Positions 22,383 to 33,884 of a DNA stretch of 64,000 nucleotides are shown piece by piece. Source of the stretch: Cryptomeria japonica (lineage: Eukaryota; Streptophyta; Pinopsida; Cupressales; Cupressaceae). The notes under the pieces are model-generated. The model saw only the letters and a program-made list of their open reading frames with translations. It was not told the DNA's origin and did no database searches. The stretch lies in contig NC_081409.1 in NCBI RefSeq assembly GCF_030272615.1, forward strand, positions 21,576,260-21,640,259, given 5' to 3'. Numbering within the stretch: the first letter of the stretch is position 1; each line of letters opens with the position of its first letter. Position numbers and translations under genes: made by a program.

Positions 22383-23932
22383 ATTGTTGTTGATGATGTT
22401 TTCATTAACTTAATGATCTCTCTGTTCGGTTTAAACTTCCCAAATGGTTGTTGACTACTATCACCCTTATCACTCGGAGCCATAGGATTTGCTTGTTCCA
22501 TTTGACTCACAGTCAGTTGATAATTGTGAAGAGTTGCGCACAACTGTTGGAAAGAAGTAAACTCAGAAAACAGAAGTTTTTCTCTAATATCTTTTTGTAA
22601 ATTAGAAATAAAGATTCTTTGAATATCATTGTCAGGTACTGGAAATGAAATCTGAGCATACAAATGCTTATATCTACCAATGAAATCAGTCACTTTTTCT
22701 TTAACACCTTGTTTACAATGCATTAAGTCAATCAAAGTAACTTTAGGACTTATATTGTTTTGAAATTGTTGAATAAAAGAATTTGCAAGTTGTTCAAAAG
22801 AAGTAATAGAATAAGAAGGCAACGAGCAATACCATTGTAGGGCTTTATCTCTTAATGTTCTAGTAAACAGTTTTGCAAGCAACCTTTGGTCATAAGCAAA
22901 ATCGGTACATATTGTTTGAAAGGTCTTAACATGTGTTAGGGGATCAACCTTACCATTATAAAGCTCCAATTGCGGGATTTCAACATGTTTAGGGGGGATA
23001 GCTCTAACCATGTCAAGAGAAAGTGGGCTCGCAACATCAAATGTGGGCACACTAAACTTAGATTGATTCATAGAGGCAATTTGTTGCTGTAAAGAAGAGA
23101 CAGTTTGTGCAAGATTGTTAATGGTCACTTCAGTCGAAGAGTTCATATTAGACGTGTTAGATTGTGATGGAGGTATTATGTTGTTGAAAGAAGGTATTGA
23201 TTGAGAGTAAGGTGGTGGGACACTATGATAGTTAGTCATAGGAGATGATTGGAAAGGAGGAACACTACAAGGAGGAATGGAAGGGTTAAATAAATTGCCC
23301 CCTTGCGTCATGTTCATTTGTGGAGATATAATAGGAACACTCATTGAAGGAATGAATGAAGAAGTTGGATTGAATGAAGGAAGAGGGTTGATTGAAGAGG
23401 AAGGATTGCCCCCATGACTGGTGATCATAGGTGGAATGTCTTGTATTGAAGTAGTCATTATGTTTGATGTAAAAGTAGGTATACTAGCAATAGGAGTTGT
23501 CAAAGGAATAGAATGATTAACTTGAGTAGGAGGTTGTGTATAACCTAAAGTTTCGGCACAACTCTTCATTGGCATCACATTCGAATCCACAATGTGTGCA
23601 ATACCACGCAAAATATCAATTCCATTCTTATCACTTTGAACCATCCGTTTTAGACCCTCAATTAATGAAAGAGCTTGACTATCGGGATATTCTTGAGACA
23701 TCCATCGCTGAAAATCATCAAATTGGTTATCCAATTTCGAAAGTTGTTCTACAGGAACCTCATGGAGAGCTTCTTCATCATTAAGAGGATTAGAGGAATT
23801 ACCCATGTCCTCATTAAAAAGGCCATTCAAATTAGGTTCCATCTCCTTGGTAATTAAACCTTGGAAGGACTTAATTCTAAGGCTTCGTCTAATGGGAATA
23901 GTGTAAGTAGGGCTTATTGTTGTAAAACTCAT
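22379..23932 (-). CDS. element A Gag
   Basis: 517 codons from an ATG, uninterrupted. Residues 1-120 are unique. Residues about 120-275 are Ser/Pro/Asn/Met-rich low complexity. A short coiled coil (EVTINNLAQTVSSLQQQI) precedes the capsid-like Retrotrans_gag region at about 330-480, with LRDKALQWYCSLP, SFEQLANSFIQQF and KEKVTDFIGRYKHLYAQI, hallmarks of Ty3/gypsy Gag. It should assemble particles and co-package element RNA. The stop TGA (22379-22381) overlaps the second frame. An intact ORF of this length among dead neighbours suggests recent insertion. Confidence 0.92.
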   Translation of the reverse strand: MSFTTISPTYTIPIRRSLRIKSFQGLITKEMEPNLNGLFNEDMGNSSNPLNDEEALHEVPVEQLSKLDNQFDDFQRWMSQEYPDSQALSLIEGLKRMVQSDKNGIDILRGIAHIVDSNVMPMKSCAETLGYTQPPTQVNHSIPLTTPIASIPTFTSNIMTTSIQDIPPMITSHGGNPSSSINPLPSFNPTSSFIPSMSVPIISPQMNMTQGGNLFNPSIPPCSVPPFQSSPMTNYHSVPPPYSQSIPSFNNIIPPSQSNTSNMNSSTEVTINNLAQTVSSLQQQIASMNQSKFSVPTFDVASPLSLDMVRAIPPKHVEIPQLELYNGKVDPLTHVKTFQTICTDFAYDQRLLAKLFTRTLRDKALQWYCSLPSYSITSFEQLANSFIQQFQNNISPKVTLIDLMHCKQGVKEKVTDFIGRYKHLYAQISFPVPDNDIQRIFISNLQKDIREKLLFSEFTSFQQLCATLHNYQLTVSQMEQANPMAPSDKGDSSQQPFGKFKPNREIIKLMKTSSTTM

Positions 23933-25097
23933 GCACTAAAGAGAGAGAGAAGATTCTGAATTTTAGAGGTAGCAAATTTCAATAAAATCAGCCAATCTCC
24001 TAGAGTTAAGCTGTTAAATGCAATCAGGACAATCTCCCAAAATTTTGGAAAAAATGTCAGGGACCGTGGCGAACGGAGTGCACACGGTCCTCGCAACTTT
24101 TTTCAAAATTTTCAGGGATGAAAGTTATGATGATTTTAAAGCTAATCTGAAAAAATTGAGTGATTTTACGATCTGTAGGTAGGCCAAAATAAAGTTGTAA
24201 TCTCAAAGTTGAAACCTACCAAGATTGTTGAAAAAAATGCAAAATTTGAATTTTGAAAAAGAGAGGGAAGCTGAAATTTTAAATTTTATGATTTTAGAGG
24301 GAATACTAAAAGCAGTGCAAGCTTTGAAATTTAAAAGTTGACTCAATTTCATGGAAAATTCAATTCTGAAAGTGGAAATCAAGGTTGATGCAATTGAACA
24401 CTTAATTTCAAAAGTCACAAATTGCAAAAATTTGAACAAAGCACTGAAATTTCGAATGAATGCCAACACACTTTTCAGATTTAGGATAGTAAGAAACACA
24501 ATTTTAATAAAAATTTCAATTTCAACAATTTTTGAATGATTATAAGCCTTTATCCAAGCAATCACTAGACCAACTTTGACTTTAATTTTGAAAGTGTTAA
24601 AATTAATAAAATCAGCCAAAATTCTAGATTCTAGCAGAAAAATACAGTAAGATCTAGCTCCTGAAATTTCGAAAAAAATGTCGGGGACGATGGCGTTCGG
24701 GGTGCACACGGTCCTCGCAACTTTTTTCAAAATTTTCAGGAATGAGAGATATTATGATTTTGTTACGGAATCCAAAGTTACAGCCGATTTGGAGGTGTTT
24801 TGATTAGTGAAATTATCAGTCAAAGGTTGAATCAAGAGGGTTTTAACAATTAGGGTTTTGACACTTAACCACTTAATTTTTAGAATTAAAGCACAAATAT
24901 GAATTGACAATTTGCAATAGAAGGGTAGATCTGAAACAAGCATTAACAATTAAACATTTCACAAGCTCAATTACCAAAAAGAAAATTTTAGGGTTTTTAT
25001 GCAATTAACCTCTAAAATTTGCAAAAGATCAAACATGGAAATGTAATTAAGGAAGCCAATTTTTCAGATCTAACCATGAATAATCAGAATTAGGATG
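23933..25097 (-). other. element A 5' leader with duplicated hairpin block
   Basis: Noncoding leader between primer site and gag. An identical 39-base block lies at 24078-24116 and 24702-24740. In the gag-proximal copy an exact 8-base inverted repeat (ggaccgtg 24061-24068, cacggtcc 24083-24090) can fold with the palindrome gtgcac at its loop edge. Related sequence also occurs in the LTRs (about 18840-18880). Position fits a packaging or dimerisation signal; function is inference. Weak - strand frames at 24203 and 24752 are not genes. Confidence 0.65.
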
Positions 25098-25115
25098 TTC
25101 ACATTAGGTTCACCA
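25098..25115 (-). other. candidate primer binding site of element A
   Basis: Three bases inside the 5' LTR, the - strand reads TGGTGAACCTAATGTGAA. The TGG start and position fit a tRNA primer site; I cannot name the tRNA. Confidence 0.6.
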
Positions 25116-25118
25116 AAA

Positions 25119-26319
25119 TGTAAAGCGAAAAAATTGAACCCTAGTTGTTCCCCCCACTCCACTCCAAGGAGAAAGAAAGGAGGGTCACTAGGGTTGACAG
25201 TTTTCACTTAGGGGAGACCTTACATTCAAAAGAGGGGTTGAAATCCACAAGATCCAATCTCACACAATGCAAGACTGGATTCTAAATTAGTTTCAAGGGT
25301 TAAGACATCAAGGATACCCTCTTTTGTAAAGAATGTAGATAGAATGATTGAACTAGGAATGCATGTAAATTAAGAAAGATTCACTTATAAATGGAGATAG
25401 AGACACAGGATGAAGCTACAGACCTGAAATTAGCAGTAAAATGTCGAGACGATGCTGTTCTGTAAATTTGAGCGAAAGTTGACGGGACGATGGTGCCCGG
25501 AGTGCACATGGTCCTCCAAAAAATCCGCAAAATGAAGGGGGATCTGTTCATCTCTGCACAAGGATTCCAGATCTTCAATTACAGCCGTGTACCTACAACC
25601 TACACACAGAAAAGAGAGGATGATTGGGGGGTTAGGGATTAGGGGTTTGCCTTTAGGTCAAACCCCAGTTTTGGAATTAACCAAGAAATGAGAATGCTGT
25701 AAATGTAAATGTTTGTAATGTAAACAAGTACTGATACCTTGTTGTAAGAATGTTTGTATTCTTACTTGCGAAGGTGTAATGAATGTTGTATTTTGTATGT
25801 TGTAAGTGATCTCCTCTTCAATAGTTGAATCCTTGTCTTTGAATGCAACACTTAGCCTTGAATGGAGACTTAGAATGCTCAATTGCTTGAAGGAATGCTT
25901 GAATGCTTGAATGTTTGAATGTTTGAATATTGCTTTCGTGCCTTGCTCTTGCTTATTTTCTTCCTCCCTTTCTAGGAGGGGAAAAGTAGTTTATATACTT
26001 GTCAATTAGGGTTGAGAGACTGATTTCTCCGACCTTAGGCCGACCTAGAAGCATCATTTTCTAAATTGCAAACTTAAAGACCCGATGCCCAACAAGAGAC
26101 CGGGCCCAAAATAGGGCCAAGGACCAGGGCGTTGGGCGCCATGGTCCCACCTCCCGGGACAGCAGGGTGCAAGGAAGGATCAGGCCAAGGTGCAGAAATA
26201 TGCAGTTTTTGATGTCGCAAGCAGGTTTCGGGGTCTCCATTCAGGTTCAACGTTGCGCCGCCATCGTGAAGACCCAAATGCAGTCGAAATTGCAAGTGTC
26301 GCAATTTTAGGATGCTACA
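25119..26319 (-). repeat. 5' LTR of element A
   Basis: 1,201 bases with ends matching 18476-19730. Lacks two of the three 31-base VNTR units. Confidence 0.93.
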
Positions 26320-26460
26320 GTGGTAGTTCAGATAATCTTTTTTTAGAAGAGATGGTCAATATGTTGAATTTGGAAAGATTGAAACACCCTAAGCCTTATC
26401 AGATAGCATAGATTCAGGATGAACATAATTTGTTAGTAAGTGAGCAATGTTTGGTGATTA
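26320..26460 (+). pseudogene. G1 protease, part after insertion A
   Basis: After the gtggt duplication the frame reads SSDNLFLEEMVNMLNLE and HPKPYQIA, the region following the catalytic Asp in chromovirus protease. A stop follows at about 26409. Confidence 0.82.
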
Positions 26461-26469
26461 AAAATTGGG

Positions 26470-27474
26470 AATTATCATGATGAAGTCTTGTGTGATATTA
26501 TGCCTACGGATATTTGTTATCGTTTGTTGGGTAGATCTTGGCAGTTTCATAGACATGAAATACATGATGGGAGGAAGAATGAATACACTATTGTGGCCAA
26601 TGGGATGAAGCAAACATTGTTTCCCTTGGAGTAACCTTTGAATAATGTTGTCTGTATGAAAGCTAGAATCTGTTTGGTGGATGGAAGGAAATTCCTAGAT
26701 GGATTGAGACATGAGAATGTTTGTTTTGCCTTAATTCCTACGAAGACTGAGAATCCAAAGCATGAAGAGGAACAACCAGAAGAGATAAGAGATTTGCTAA
26801 AATAAATGTAAGAAATCATTTTAGAAAATGTGCCTGATGAATTTCCACTTGTGAGAAGTATTAGTCATTGCATGGACCCGATTCCTGGAGCTAGTTTGCC
26901 TAACAAAGCTGCACACTGGATGACACCAATAGAGAATGAAGAACTGAATAGATAAGTGCATGAGCTATTGAAGAAAGGTTTGATCAGAGAAATTTTGAGC
27001 CCTTATGTAGCACCAACAATATTAGCACCTAAGAAGAATGGAGAATGGAGATTGTGTACAGATTCTAGAGCAATAAACAAGATCACAGTAACATACCAGT
27101 TTCCTTTGCCTAGGATGGATGACATAATGGACTGTTTGAGTGGAGAAAAATACTTTACAAAGATAGATTTGAAGAATGGATATCATCAAATCAGGATCAG
27201 AGAAGGAGATGAGTGGAAGAAAGCATTCAAAACAAATGAAGAAATGTATGAATGGTTGGTGATGCCTTTTGGGTTGCCTAAAACACTGAGACAAAATGAT
27301 TCTATATTTGTGATAGTGGATAGATTCTCAAAGATGGCTCATTTCATACCTTGTAATAAGACATCATATGCATTACATGTAGCAGACCCATTTTTCAAAG
27401 AAGTGGTGAGATTGCATGGATTATCTAAGAGCATACTTTCAGGCAGAGACACTAAGTTTGTTGGCTATTTTTAG
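26470..27474 (+). pseudogene. G1 RT fragment fused in frame to integrase core
   Basis: The end of protease and RT N-terminus (CDIMPTDICYRLLGRSWQ near 26497) leads into RT palm blocks [20 protein letters not shown] and [15 protein letters not shown]. At about 27270 the sequence goes from WLVMPFGL directly to [20 protein letters not shown], which is integrase core. The RT active site (YxDD), RNase H and integrase zinc domain are missing, yet the frame stays open for 172 codons (26956-27474). The joint falls on a Gly-Leu shared by RT (MPFGL) and integrase (TGLPKT), pointing to a microhomology deletion. Confidence 0.9.
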
Positions 27475-28125
27475 AGAACACTTTGGAAGAAGATGAAGAT
27501 AGATTTGAAGTTTAGTTCTACTTTTCACCCATAGACTGATGGATAGACAAAAGTAGTTAACCAGATCTTGGGAAATTTGTTGAGATGTTTAGTTGGAGAT
27601 AAAACTGGAAGTTGGGATTTGATTCTTGCACAAGCAGAGTTTGCCTACAATAATTCAGTAAATAGGAGTACCAAAAGAACAACTTTTGAGATTGTTAATA
27701 GAATGCATCCTAGAGGTATATCAGAATTAAGAGATATTAGTAGTGAAGACCAGAGAAGTTAAGAAGCATAAGACTTTGTAGATCACATGACAACCTTGCA
27801 TATTCAGGTTAAGCAACGTTTGAAGGACATGAATACCAAGTATAAAGAGAAGGCAGATGAGAAGAGGAGACATAAGGAATTTGAAGTTGGTGATGAAGTG
27901 ATGGTATTTTTTAGAAAAGAGAGATTCCCAGTTGGAACTTATAACAAGTTGCAGATGAGAAAGTTTGGACCTTGCAAGATTTTGAGGAAGTTCAGTTTTG
28001 GAAATGCATATGACGTAGAGTTACTGGATAGTCTGAGTATTTCACCTATGTTTAACATTGCAGATCTTCATGAGTATCATGAACCAGAATTCAATGAAGA
28101 CAATATTGTAGACTTGGAGAAATAG
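27475..28125 (+). pseudogene. G1 integrase core end and GPF/Y domain
   Basis: Continues the core as LKFSSTFHP and VVNQILGNLLRCL with TAG stops at about 27472, 27532 and 27544 where Trp or Gln are expected. The C-terminal GPF/Y module is visible as KLQMRKFGPCKILRKF and ISPMFNIADLHEY (27787-28125). Confidence 0.88.
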
Positions 28126-28308
28126 TTTCCCCAGAAGGAACTGGACCAGATTGAAGACATCTTGAATAATAGGATTGGACGTAGTACTCAAAGCAGTCAG
28201 TATAAGAAGTATCTTGTGAAGTGGAAGGATAGACTAGTTGAAGATTCATCTTGGATTTTTCAGGTAGAGGCAAACCACCTTGGTTTCCCTATGACCCCAA
28301 CAAAGTGA
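28126..28308 (+). pseudogene. G1 chromodomain
   Basis: After a TAG at about 28123, the frame reads YKKYLVKWKDRLVEDSSWI, the core of a chromodomain, which in chromoviruses guides integration to marked chromatin. This assigns G1 to the chromovirus branch; Tekay or Reina type cannot be decided here. Confidence 0.88.
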
Positions 28309-28339
28309 GAGACTCACTTTTTAAATAACCCCGGATGTC

Positions 28340-30346
28340 TGATGCAGGAGCATCCTTGGTTCATGGTAATCTTGCATCAACCAAAAACACATTTTTTTTT
28401 TTCTATTTTGCTTTCTATTTGCAGTTTCAAGATTTCTTTTTGTGTGCACCGATTTTGGCTCACTGGATCTTGTGGAGTTGGATTATACTTGAAGACTTGA
28501 TCATCTTTCTTCTTTCCTAACCATATCGCATTTGGATCATTTTTCGGCAAGATATCACTATCAGTTTCCATGAGAGTTTCCTATTACCGGTTGATAGTTT
28601 CTTGTTACTGGTTGCCTGGACCTATTTTGGTGATCTACTGGAACCCCTTTTGAAGCTTGCAGAGCCTTGAGCATTGATTCCAATGTTCCTTGGTGTGTGG
28701 CCAACCTTTTCCTGTGATCTACACTTCATCCTTTGGGTTTTCTTGAGGAATATCTTGGCAGATGCCTACCTTGTTGGTTTTATATGTTAGGTCTTGTTCT
28801 TTGGGTTTTGATCCCTTTATGGGCCGGTTGGATCCTCTTGGATCATATATATAATTGTCAATGTGCATTAGAATGGAGGGAGGAAGTGAGACTATGCGTA
28901 GAAGATAGATCTTGAGGTTTAAGATCCCGGTTGTGACCTATTATGTACTTTGAGCATGTTTTAGCAGGCCTATGAGCTGGTTTCTGTAACCTAGATTGTT
29001 ACCGATTGGTTGTAATTGATTTTCATGAGATAATTCAATATGTTCTATATTGCCTCTGTTAGCCCAATATAGAAAGCTAATGTACTGAGAGGGGAGGGGT
29101 GAATCAGTACTCCAAAATTTTTCTTTTGTAATAACCTTACTGTTATGCATAAACAAAATAGTGCAGTAACATAAAATAAAACTATAATCAACAGATAACA
29201 ATCATACATGATTCACTCCATAACACATATATTTTGGTCATGCAGAAACTCTTGGTTAGAGAGAAAAAATGCGGTGGGGATGGCACCCACAACTTCACTA
29301 CTGCAATAATAAAGAATGCTCGGTTAGAGCTACATTTAGCTATTTCTGATGGCTTACCCTATTAGGAGTATTAAGATTAGTTAGATCTACCTTACTAAAG
29401 GATTTTTACAACACTATATAAGTGTAGCACCTGGTTAAAGGATTTACAATTTATAGACTTGGTTAGAGTCTTTTACCCTGTTAAAGGTTTCTCTTACAAC
29501 TTCAAAATATTACAATATATTCATTACAAATATCTGCAACTTTACATCTGAAATGTTAAAGTAGATTCTATGTGCTCTGAATAAGATTACCTAGCTTGTA
29601 GCATACCTCGGTAACCCATAATGAAACTCGGTAAACCCTTCTGTTTACTCTGTTCTTCGACTGTTCACTGATAACCTTCTCAGTGACCTCTCTATGTCTC
29701 TGTAACAGTCTTCCTTCATGCATACACACTGCTATCTCATTGCATCTCTTATCACTTCATATCATGTCATATATCTAACCCTAGAATCATGCTGTATATA
29801 TAGATCTCTTACAGCGGTGATCTGATTCATTGCTTCGATCTTACAAAAATATTCTTTGAATGAATAACTAAACAAAATATCTCATAGGTTAGATTGGCCT
29901 TGTAATCATACATAATCTCATAGTGCAATTTCCAATGCAAAAACGGTTAGATGTGCCTTGATCTTGTAACACGTTTTCATGTGCATGTCCAGGTTCAATG
30001 TATCTAGTAAAATGTTTCACTCGGTGAATATCAACTCGGTGAGTTAACTTTACCACTCGGTAGCCATGAACCTTTACTCGGTAAACAGCTCGGTGAATAC
30101 TGTGTTCTGTGACTGCTTTCTTTAGTAACTAACTAGACTGTTCATACTGACTTCTCTGTGTGTACCGACTACATGATTCGGTAATACTAACCGACTAGAA
30201 TATAATATGACTTTGGATATGAAACTAATGGCAATTTGATAAGTAGTAACAACCTCCATCATATATTTGTGTTTCCATTGTGTTTATTCTTGCTGATAGA
30301 TCTAGATTGATCTCTTTGAGGTCGCTCCTAACCGGTGACTGCTTCA
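28340..30346 (+). repeat. 3' LTR of G1, split by B1
   Basis: TGATGCAGGAGCATCC to GACTGCTTCA. Parts 28340-29056 and 30252-30346 align to the 5' LTR; the rest is solo LTR B1. Confidence 0.9.
29057..30251 (-). repeat. B1, solo LTR of the B copia family
   Basis: Plus-strand ends TGTTAGCCCAATA and AGTAACA, matching the LTRs of element B. No interior follows and the G1 LTR resumes at once, so it is a solo LTR from LTR-LTR recombination. Target duplication gcctc before and acctc after (four of five). Contains a cluster of CTCGGT words at 30020-30094. Confidence 0.88.
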
Positions 30347-31295
30347 GTATCACTGATGATGACATATTTGGCAGGTTGTCTAATAAAGGCTTGATGTTGG
30401 TTGGTAGAAAGGTTTTGAGGTATGGTTTGGGCTTTTAGGTATTCATAGATTTCTTTGTACCATGGAGAGTTAGGACCAACAAGGACACACACCATATTTG
30501 ATGTCTGAATTTCAAAAGATGGGACCAACAACTACTCTACCAAATATTCACATTTGTCCATATTCTGAGGCATATCCAACACAGAGGCAATAGTTTCCAT
30601 AGCATTTGTTGATTTGTTTTGATTAAATTGGATAACAGTGAATTTTATCTTAAAATATTATACCATGTGCTTATAAGGGAGAAACTTTTCATCTTTTGTT
30701 TTATAGTCATCATTTAATTGGTGGATGACTAACTGAGAATCTCCATAAAACCACAAATGTTTAATATGCCACTGAATTGCTATTATGAGTCTAGTTTCCA
30801 AAGCCTCATATTCTGCAATATTATTGGTGCAATCAAAAGTTATTCCATAGGATTTTGGAATAGCATCGCCTTGAGGGGCTATAAATAAGATACCTATCCC
30901 CGAGCCACATCTAGTGTAAATTTCCATTCATTAAAAGATGTGACAACAAAGATTGATTCATTTAGAAAATCAGTCAACTTTGGATGATCATCTTGGACAG
31001 GTGCATTTGCAAGTCGATCAGCTATGACTTATCCTTTTATTGCTTTTCTTTTAGTGTATTCAATATCAAACACGCTTAAAATCATGACCCATTTTGCTAA
31101 GCGACCTGTGAGAGCTGCTTTACTAAGCAAAATTTTCAATGGATCAGTCTTGGCTACCAACAAAGTCTTATGATTTAGCATATAATGTCAGAGATTTTGA
31201 ACTGCAAATACAACTTCCAAGCATGCTCGCTCAATGGTAGAATAGTTTAATTTATAACCTACTAATGTCTGACTAATATAATAAATAACCCGCTC
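30347..31295 (-). pseudogene. G2 fragment: RNase H end, second (Tat-type) RNase H, linker
   Basis: Right to left: the RT-linked RNase H end (NYSTIERACLEVVFAV, LLSKAALTGRLAKWVM), a linker (NAPVQDDHPKLTDFL), then a second RNase H at 30658-30927 with SGIGILFIAPQGDAIP, NNIAEYEALETRL and FYGDSQLVIHQLNDDY, holding the acidic residues expected of the fold. Linker to integrase ends in QPAKYVIISDT. Two RNase H domains are diagnostic of the Tat/Ogre lineage. Interrupted left by G1, right by C. Confidence 0.88.
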
Positions 31296-32352
31296 TGTTA
31301 TTGTGAGGATTCAGTTAACACTGAGAGAGGGGTGTGAATCAGTGATAACAATAAACTGCAATCTTTCACCAATCTGCAAAATACTTCACAAAACTGATCA
31401 TAACCAGTATCGATAGTTGATCAAACAGTCTTCAAATCAGATTTACCAAATCATCACTGGTAGCAACTTCAATGTTCATCATTAAGCAAATATAGTAAAG
31501 ACATCAAATGAGCAACTCAACAATCCATCTATAATATGAACACAAGGAGTTTTCACATGGAAACCCAAATGGGAAAAACTGCGGTGGGAATTGGTACCTA
31601 CAAAATTTGCACTCTTTTAGAATGCACCCTATTAAAGGCCTAGCCCGATTAGGAGCTTTACAATAATAGCTGGTGAAGAGAAGACCCTGTTAGGAGTCAC
31701 TTGGTGAAGGGATTTTATCCTCAACTCTACTAGGAGCTCTATCCTATTAGGAGTAACCTTTCTAAAGGATTTAAACCCAAAATAATGAGCCACTAGGTGA
31801 AGGGATTTACAAGATCGGGCCTGTTAGGACCTACCCGGTTAGGGGATTTTAATGTTGCTGCAACTGTTAGGAAACAATAGATAAATGATCTATAATGCAC
31901 TCTCTTCTTGCTAGTATAGATCCATTTTAGCTCCAATCTGCTTCACTCATGTAGACATCTCAATCTGGTTCAACACACTCTTCTTCTCTAATCACCGACA
32001 CAAAAAATCTACTCAAACTCATCCTAAATAACCTTATCAACTAGGTCAGTTACAAAACCTTAACCTACAATGAATCTACATCATAGATCATATCAGATCA
32101 TTACAAATCATTACAATTCATCATACATATCACTACAACAAATTTCAAGACAATTAAAGCCATTGAATGATCATAACACATCACCACACATCAATCTGAT
32201 AAGTTGTCAAACCCTCAACACATTCTGCTAAGTAATTCACTCTTTCCCAAGAAATTCAATCCTTGTATGTGCTTAAATGCAATATTATCATCACACATGT
32301 TTTTTGACACATCATCACTAAGTAATGAACATGATAAGATTCACCGCCAAAC

Positions 32353-33503
32353 TGTTAGGCCCAATATGGAAAGCTAATTTACTAAGAGGGGAGGGGTGAA
32401 TCAATACTCCAAAACTTTTCTTGAATAATAACTTGACTATTATGTATAAACAGAATAGTGTAGTAACATAACATAAAGTTAAAACAAATAGATAACAATC
32501 ATATATGATTCACTCCATAACACATATATTTTGGTTATGCAAAAACTCTTGGTTAGAGAGAAAAACTACAGTGGGGATGGCACCCACAACTTCACTACTG
32601 CAATAATAAAGAGTGCTTGGTTAGAGCTACATATTAGCTATTTCTGATAGCTTACCCTGTTAGGAGTAACAATATCTGTTAGATCTACCTTGCTAAAGGA
32701 TTTTACAACACTTCATCTAAATGTTGCACCTGGTTAGAGGCTTTACAATTTATAGACTTGATTAGAGTCTTTTACCCTATTAAAGGTTTCTCTTACAACT
32801 TCACAATATTACAATAAAATCATTACAAATATCTGCAACTTTACATCTGAAATGTTATAGCAGATTCTATGTGCTCAGAATAGATTACCTTGCTTGTAGC
32901 ATACCTCGGTAACCCATATAGTAACTCGGTAAACCCTTCTGTTTACTCTGTTCTTCGACTGTTCTCTGAAAACCTTCTCGGTGACCTCCGTGTCTCTGTA
33001 ACAATCTTCTTACACTCTTGCACACACCTTTAACTCATGTTGTATAAATAGATCTCTTAAGACGGTGATCTAATTCATTGCTTCAATCTTACAAACACAA
33101 TTCCTCGAATGAATAACTATACAAAATATTTCATTGGTTAGATTGATCTCAAAATCATACACAATCTTCTAGTGCAATTTCCAATATGATAACGGTTAGA
33201 TGTGCCTCGATCTTGTAACATGTTTTCATATGCATGTCCAGGTTCAATGTATCTAGTAACACATTTCACTCGGTGTATATCAACTCGGTGTGTCATCTTT
33301 GCTGCTTGGTAGACATAAAAAGATATTCCGTAGACAGCTCGATGTATACTGCATTCTGTGACTGCTTTCTTCTGTAACCGACTAGACTGTGCATACCGAC
33401 TTCTCTGTGTATACCAACTGCATGATTAGATAGTGTTAACCGACTAGAGTATATAGTATGACTTTGAATATAAAAACTAATGGCAACTTGATAAGTAGTA
33501 ACA
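32353..33503 (-). repeat. 3' LTR of element B
   Basis: 1,151 bases, + strand ends TGTTAGGCCCAATATGG and AGTAGTAACA. Similar throughout to B1 and to 38407-39288. Carries TATAAATA at 33043-33050 and several CTCGGT words. Confidence 0.9.
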
Positions 33504-33515
33504 ATCTCCCCTTTT
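33504..33515 (-). other. polypurine tract of element B
   Basis: AAAAGGGGAGAT on the - strand, identical to the copia-1 tract. Confidence 0.87.
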
Positions 33516-33884
33516 GACATTAGTTGAGATGTTTGACAAAAACTACTTTCAAAGTCATAACTCAAAGGTCTATATACTTTGCAATATACTTTGCAAAATG
33601 ACTATACTTGGTAGTATATACAATAGTCAATGAAATAGTATATTCAGATATACTCCCCTTATCATTATACTGTACACAACTTCTGATTTTGCATGCTCGG
33701 TTCTGTGCTTGTGTGCTTTGCTTACTATCCTTTTCTGCATACTCTGCTCGGTATACTCCCCCTGTATACAATACTCCAAATACTATATCAAAACTGTATC
33801 ACCAAAATTGTATCACTCCCCAAATATATCGTATCACACTCAAGACTATCATATTACTCCCCCTTTTTGACAAACATCAAAAAC

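Larger units (their letters stand above)
18476..26319 (-). mobile_element. element A, gag-protease-only LTR element (Tat-like)
   Basis: 7,844 bases, inverted relative to G1. LTRs at 18476-19730 (3') and 25119-26319 (5'), ends TGTAGCATCC...CGCTTTACA read on the - strand. Perfect target duplication gtggt at 18471-18475 and 26320-26324. The interior has a primer-site candidate, a long leader, two large open frames (Gag, then zinc knuckle plus protease-like) and about 750 noncoding bases to the polypurine tract. There is no RT, RNase H or integrase and no room for them. Open frames and similar LTRs make it one of the youngest insertions here. It resembles the published TR-GAG class of non-autonomous elements. 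Confidence 0.92.
16372..30346 (+). mobile_element. G1, chromovirus (Ty3/gypsy with chromodomain)
   Basis: Two LTRs (16372-17172 and 28340-30346) bracket gag, protease, RT, integrase and a C-terminal chromodomain, the chromovirus order. Target duplication: gtata before and gtatc after (four of five match). It sits in the linker before the G2 integrase. Element A interrupts its protease and solo LTR B1 its 3' LTR. A deletion removed the RT active site, RNase H and integrase N-terminus, so it is dead. Confidence 0.92.
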
